A program made the translations under genes and the position numbers. From positions 1-6,610 of the forward strand of contig JAKSCW010000122.1 in the NCBI GenBank assembly GCA_022360375.1: a DNA stretch of 6,610 nt, in the 5' to 3' direction. A model generated the notes under the pieces. That model ran no database searches and was not told the origin of the DNA. It saw only the letters and a program-made list of their open reading frames with translations. Shown here in pieces: positions 5,723 to 6,610 of this stretch. Positions within the stretch are counted from its first letter, which is position 1. Each line of letters begins with the position of its first letter. Origin of the DNA: Balneolales bacterium. Its GTDB lineage: Bacteria > Bacteroidota > Rhodothermia > Balneolales > Balneolaceae.

Positions 5723-5752
5723 CAAAGGTATGGAAAATGATCCATTAAGAAA
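5723..5752 (-). promoter_or_regulatory. Bacteroidota-type promoter of the lipoprotein hydrolase
   Basis: On the minus strand TACCTTTG (5730-5723) fits TAnnTTTG exactly, and TTTC (5752-5749), one base from TTTG, lies 18 bases upstream. The transcript should begin near 5716-5719, only a few bases before the ATG at 5710 and about 27-30 before the ATG at 5689. It argues against the TTG start at 5764. Confidence 0.6.
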
Positions 5753-5794
5753 CCGGGTATGCAAGCCTTCACGAAAAGTTCATTTCAAAAAGCG

Positions 5795-5802
5795 TACTTT
5801 TG
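5795..5802 (+). promoter_or_regulatory. -7 promoter element of the OsmC-family gene
   Basis: TACTTTTG at 5795-5802 fits TAnnTTTG exactly. No good -33 partner is seen at 18-21 bases upstream. The expected start of transcription, near 5806-5809, leaves a leader of about 20 bases that still contains the GGAG ribosome site at 5819-5822, 5 bases before the ATG. Confidence 0.5.
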
Positions 5803-5827
5803 TTGAAATTAAACAAACGGAGACTAC

Positions 5828-6250
5828 ATGAAGGTACATGTAAACTGGTTAGGCAAAGATTTTAATATGGAGGCAACCAGTGAGGAGAATGGAAAAATAA
5901 GAATGAGCAGTTCGGATACCAATATTGGAGGCCTGGAAGGTGGGATGAGCCCTTTGCAGCTTTTACTCGCTGGAATTGGTGGCTGCAGTGCTATTGATGT
6001 CATTTCTATTTTGGAAAAACAGAAGCAGCCACTCAAATCATTGGAAGTAGACGTGGACGGGGATAAAGTAAAAACGGACACGGGCTGTTCTGCATATAAA
6101 ACCATCCACATGCACTTCAAGGTCTCCGGAGAGTTGGACCCGGCTAAAGTCCAGCGCGCACTCGACCTTTCCATTACCAAGTATTGCTCTGTTTCAAAAG
6201 CTTTGGAAAAAGGATCGGAAATCAGCTACGATTTTGAAATTATAAACTAG
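5828..6250 (+). CDS. OsmC-family peroxide-protection protein
   Basis: OsmC/Ohr-family proteins are cytosolic dimeric thiol peroxidases that reduce organic hydroperoxides through a pair of cysteines. The 140-residue product has normal family length and shows the first cysteine motif, GGMSPLQLLLAGIGGC (38-53, C53) at the start of the long helix, and the second, YCSVSKAL (119-126, C120). The C53-C120 spacing and the Y-C-S-V context fit the YhfA-like/OsmC branch better than Ohr. A third cysteine, C87, lies on a strand in TGCSAY. GGAG lies 5 bases before the ATG, and a TACTTTTG -7 element precedes it. The gene is divergent from the lipoprotein hydrolase, with both promoters in the 117-base gap, and its stop is 19 bases from that of the convergent peptidase gene. 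No regulator of the OhrR type is in view. Confidence 0.9.
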   Translation: MKVHVNWLGKDFNMEATSEENGKIRMSSSDTNIGGLEGGMSPLQLLLAGIGGCSAIDVISILEKQKQPLKSLEVDVDGDKVKTDTGCSAYKTIHMHFKVSGELDPAKVQRALDLSITKYCSVSKALEKGSEISYDFEIIN

Positions 6251-6269
6251 TCCTCGCTCGAGGGAGATT

Positions 6270-6610
6270 TTATTCTTCACGAAGTGAGAGGTATTCATCC
6301 AGGGCAAGCGTCGCATTAAGAATGGTCTGTACGGATTGCTTATAAAACTCCTGGGGGATGGTTTCAAATTCATCGGTATGCTGGTGGTAATGTTCATGAT
6401 CTTCCACCCCGAAGTACACAAATGGAATTCCCAACTCATGAAACGGTGCATGATCAGAGGCATAGGTCCAGTTTTGGTTTCCATCTTCCGGTCGATCGTG
6501 CCCGAATAGCAGGGATATCTCTCCTGTATCAATAGTAGAAAGAATGGGTTTAAATTCCGGATAATGATACGTACCCACAGCGTACAGTTCATTCACCTGG
6601 TTCTGGGCAA
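6270..6610 (-). CDS. M28-family zinc peptidase, C-terminal part (cut by window end)
   Basis: The minus-strand frame is open from the window edge (first whole codon at 6608) to a TAA at 6272-6270 and encodes 113 residues, the C-terminal end of an M28 aminopeptidase-like protein. Visible family features are NELYAVGTYHYPEF near the edge, the WTYASDHAPFHELGIPFVYF block (the SDHxPF motif that shapes the active site, then the core strand), and EDHEHYHQHTDEFETI, where the histidine before the HTD is expected to be the last zinc ligand. Members are usually exported, two-zinc peptidases releasing N-terminal residues from peptides; some are lipoproteins. The signal sequence and remaining zinc ligands lie outside the window. 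A GTG at 6596 is in frame but is internal, because the homology continues upstream of it. Confidence 0.88.
   Translation of the reverse strand, partial: AQNQVNELYAVGTYHYPEFKPILSTIDTGEISLLFGHDRPEDGNQNWTYASDHAPFHELGIPFVYFGVEDHEHYHQHTDEFETIPQEFYKQSVQTILNATLALDEYLSLREE

Noticed and set aside
5711..5764. N-terminal extension of the hydrolase to a TTG at 5764
   Set aside because: It would place 18 residues ahead of a clean lipoprotein signal peptide and would contain the exact TACCTTTG promoter element.
6251..6266. CCTC-GCTC-GAGG mini-hairpin between the OsmC-family and M28 stops
   Set aside because: A 4-bp stem is too short to call as a terminator even though a T-rich stretch follows; the convergent layout makes some terminator there plausible.
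1..6610. A new defence island or mobile element
   Set aside because: No integrase, transposase, nuclease, toxin pair or tRNA attachment site is visible; most genes are housekeeping or exported hydrolases, and only the unknown protein at 2655-3614 hints at a link to mobile elements.

Overview
The window looks like an ordinary chromosomal stretch from a Bacteroidota-type bacterium, possibly the related Balneolota. The evidence is: two -7 elements that fit the TAnnTTTG pattern of that group (5723-5730 on the minus strand, 5795-5802 on the plus strand); AT-rich leaders, several without Shine-Dalgarno sequences; a Bacteroidota-style lipoprotein; and AT-rich hairpins of the kind common between genes there. 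The phylum is inferred from these signals and not proven. There is no rRNA, tRNA, CRISPR array, integrase or transposase, so nothing marks the window as a mobile island.

Layout. Positions 1-112 hold the last codons of an unidentified gene, followed by a palindromic repeat. A stand-alone hisE (336-674, histidine biosynthesis) and a HAD hydrolase related to beta-phosphoglucomutase (755-1408, TTG start) follow on the plus strand, separated by an AT-rich hairpin. After a second copy of the palindromic repeat comes galM (1566-2630, aldose 1-epimerase). It converges on a minus-strand gene of unknown function (2655-3614, also TTG start). One perfect hairpin lies between these two genes and takes in both stop codons. 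Positions 3615-4095 have no convincing gene but contain a strong intrinsic terminator on the minus strand with no obvious gene to serve. Next is a small secreted DUF6265-like protein (4096-4584, plus), which converges on an alpha/beta-hydrolase lipoprotein (4685-5710, minus). That gene is divergent from an OsmC-family protein (5828-6250, plus), which in turn converges on the C-terminal part of an M28 zinc peptidase cut off by the window end (6270-6610, minus).

The genes do not form one pathway. galM and the HAD hydrolase both suggest sugar handling, but the HAD protein lacks the residues that hold the second phosphate in true beta-phosphoglucomutase, so it is more likely a phosphatase. The right half mixes exported proteins (DUF6265-like, lipoprotein hydrolase, probably the M28 peptidase) with a cytosolic thiol-dependent peroxide-protection protein. 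No new system is evident. The items most worth following are the unknown protein at 2655-3614, whose EEIQNDW motif recalls a module of phage and plasmid polyvalent proteins, and the orphan terminator near 3850.
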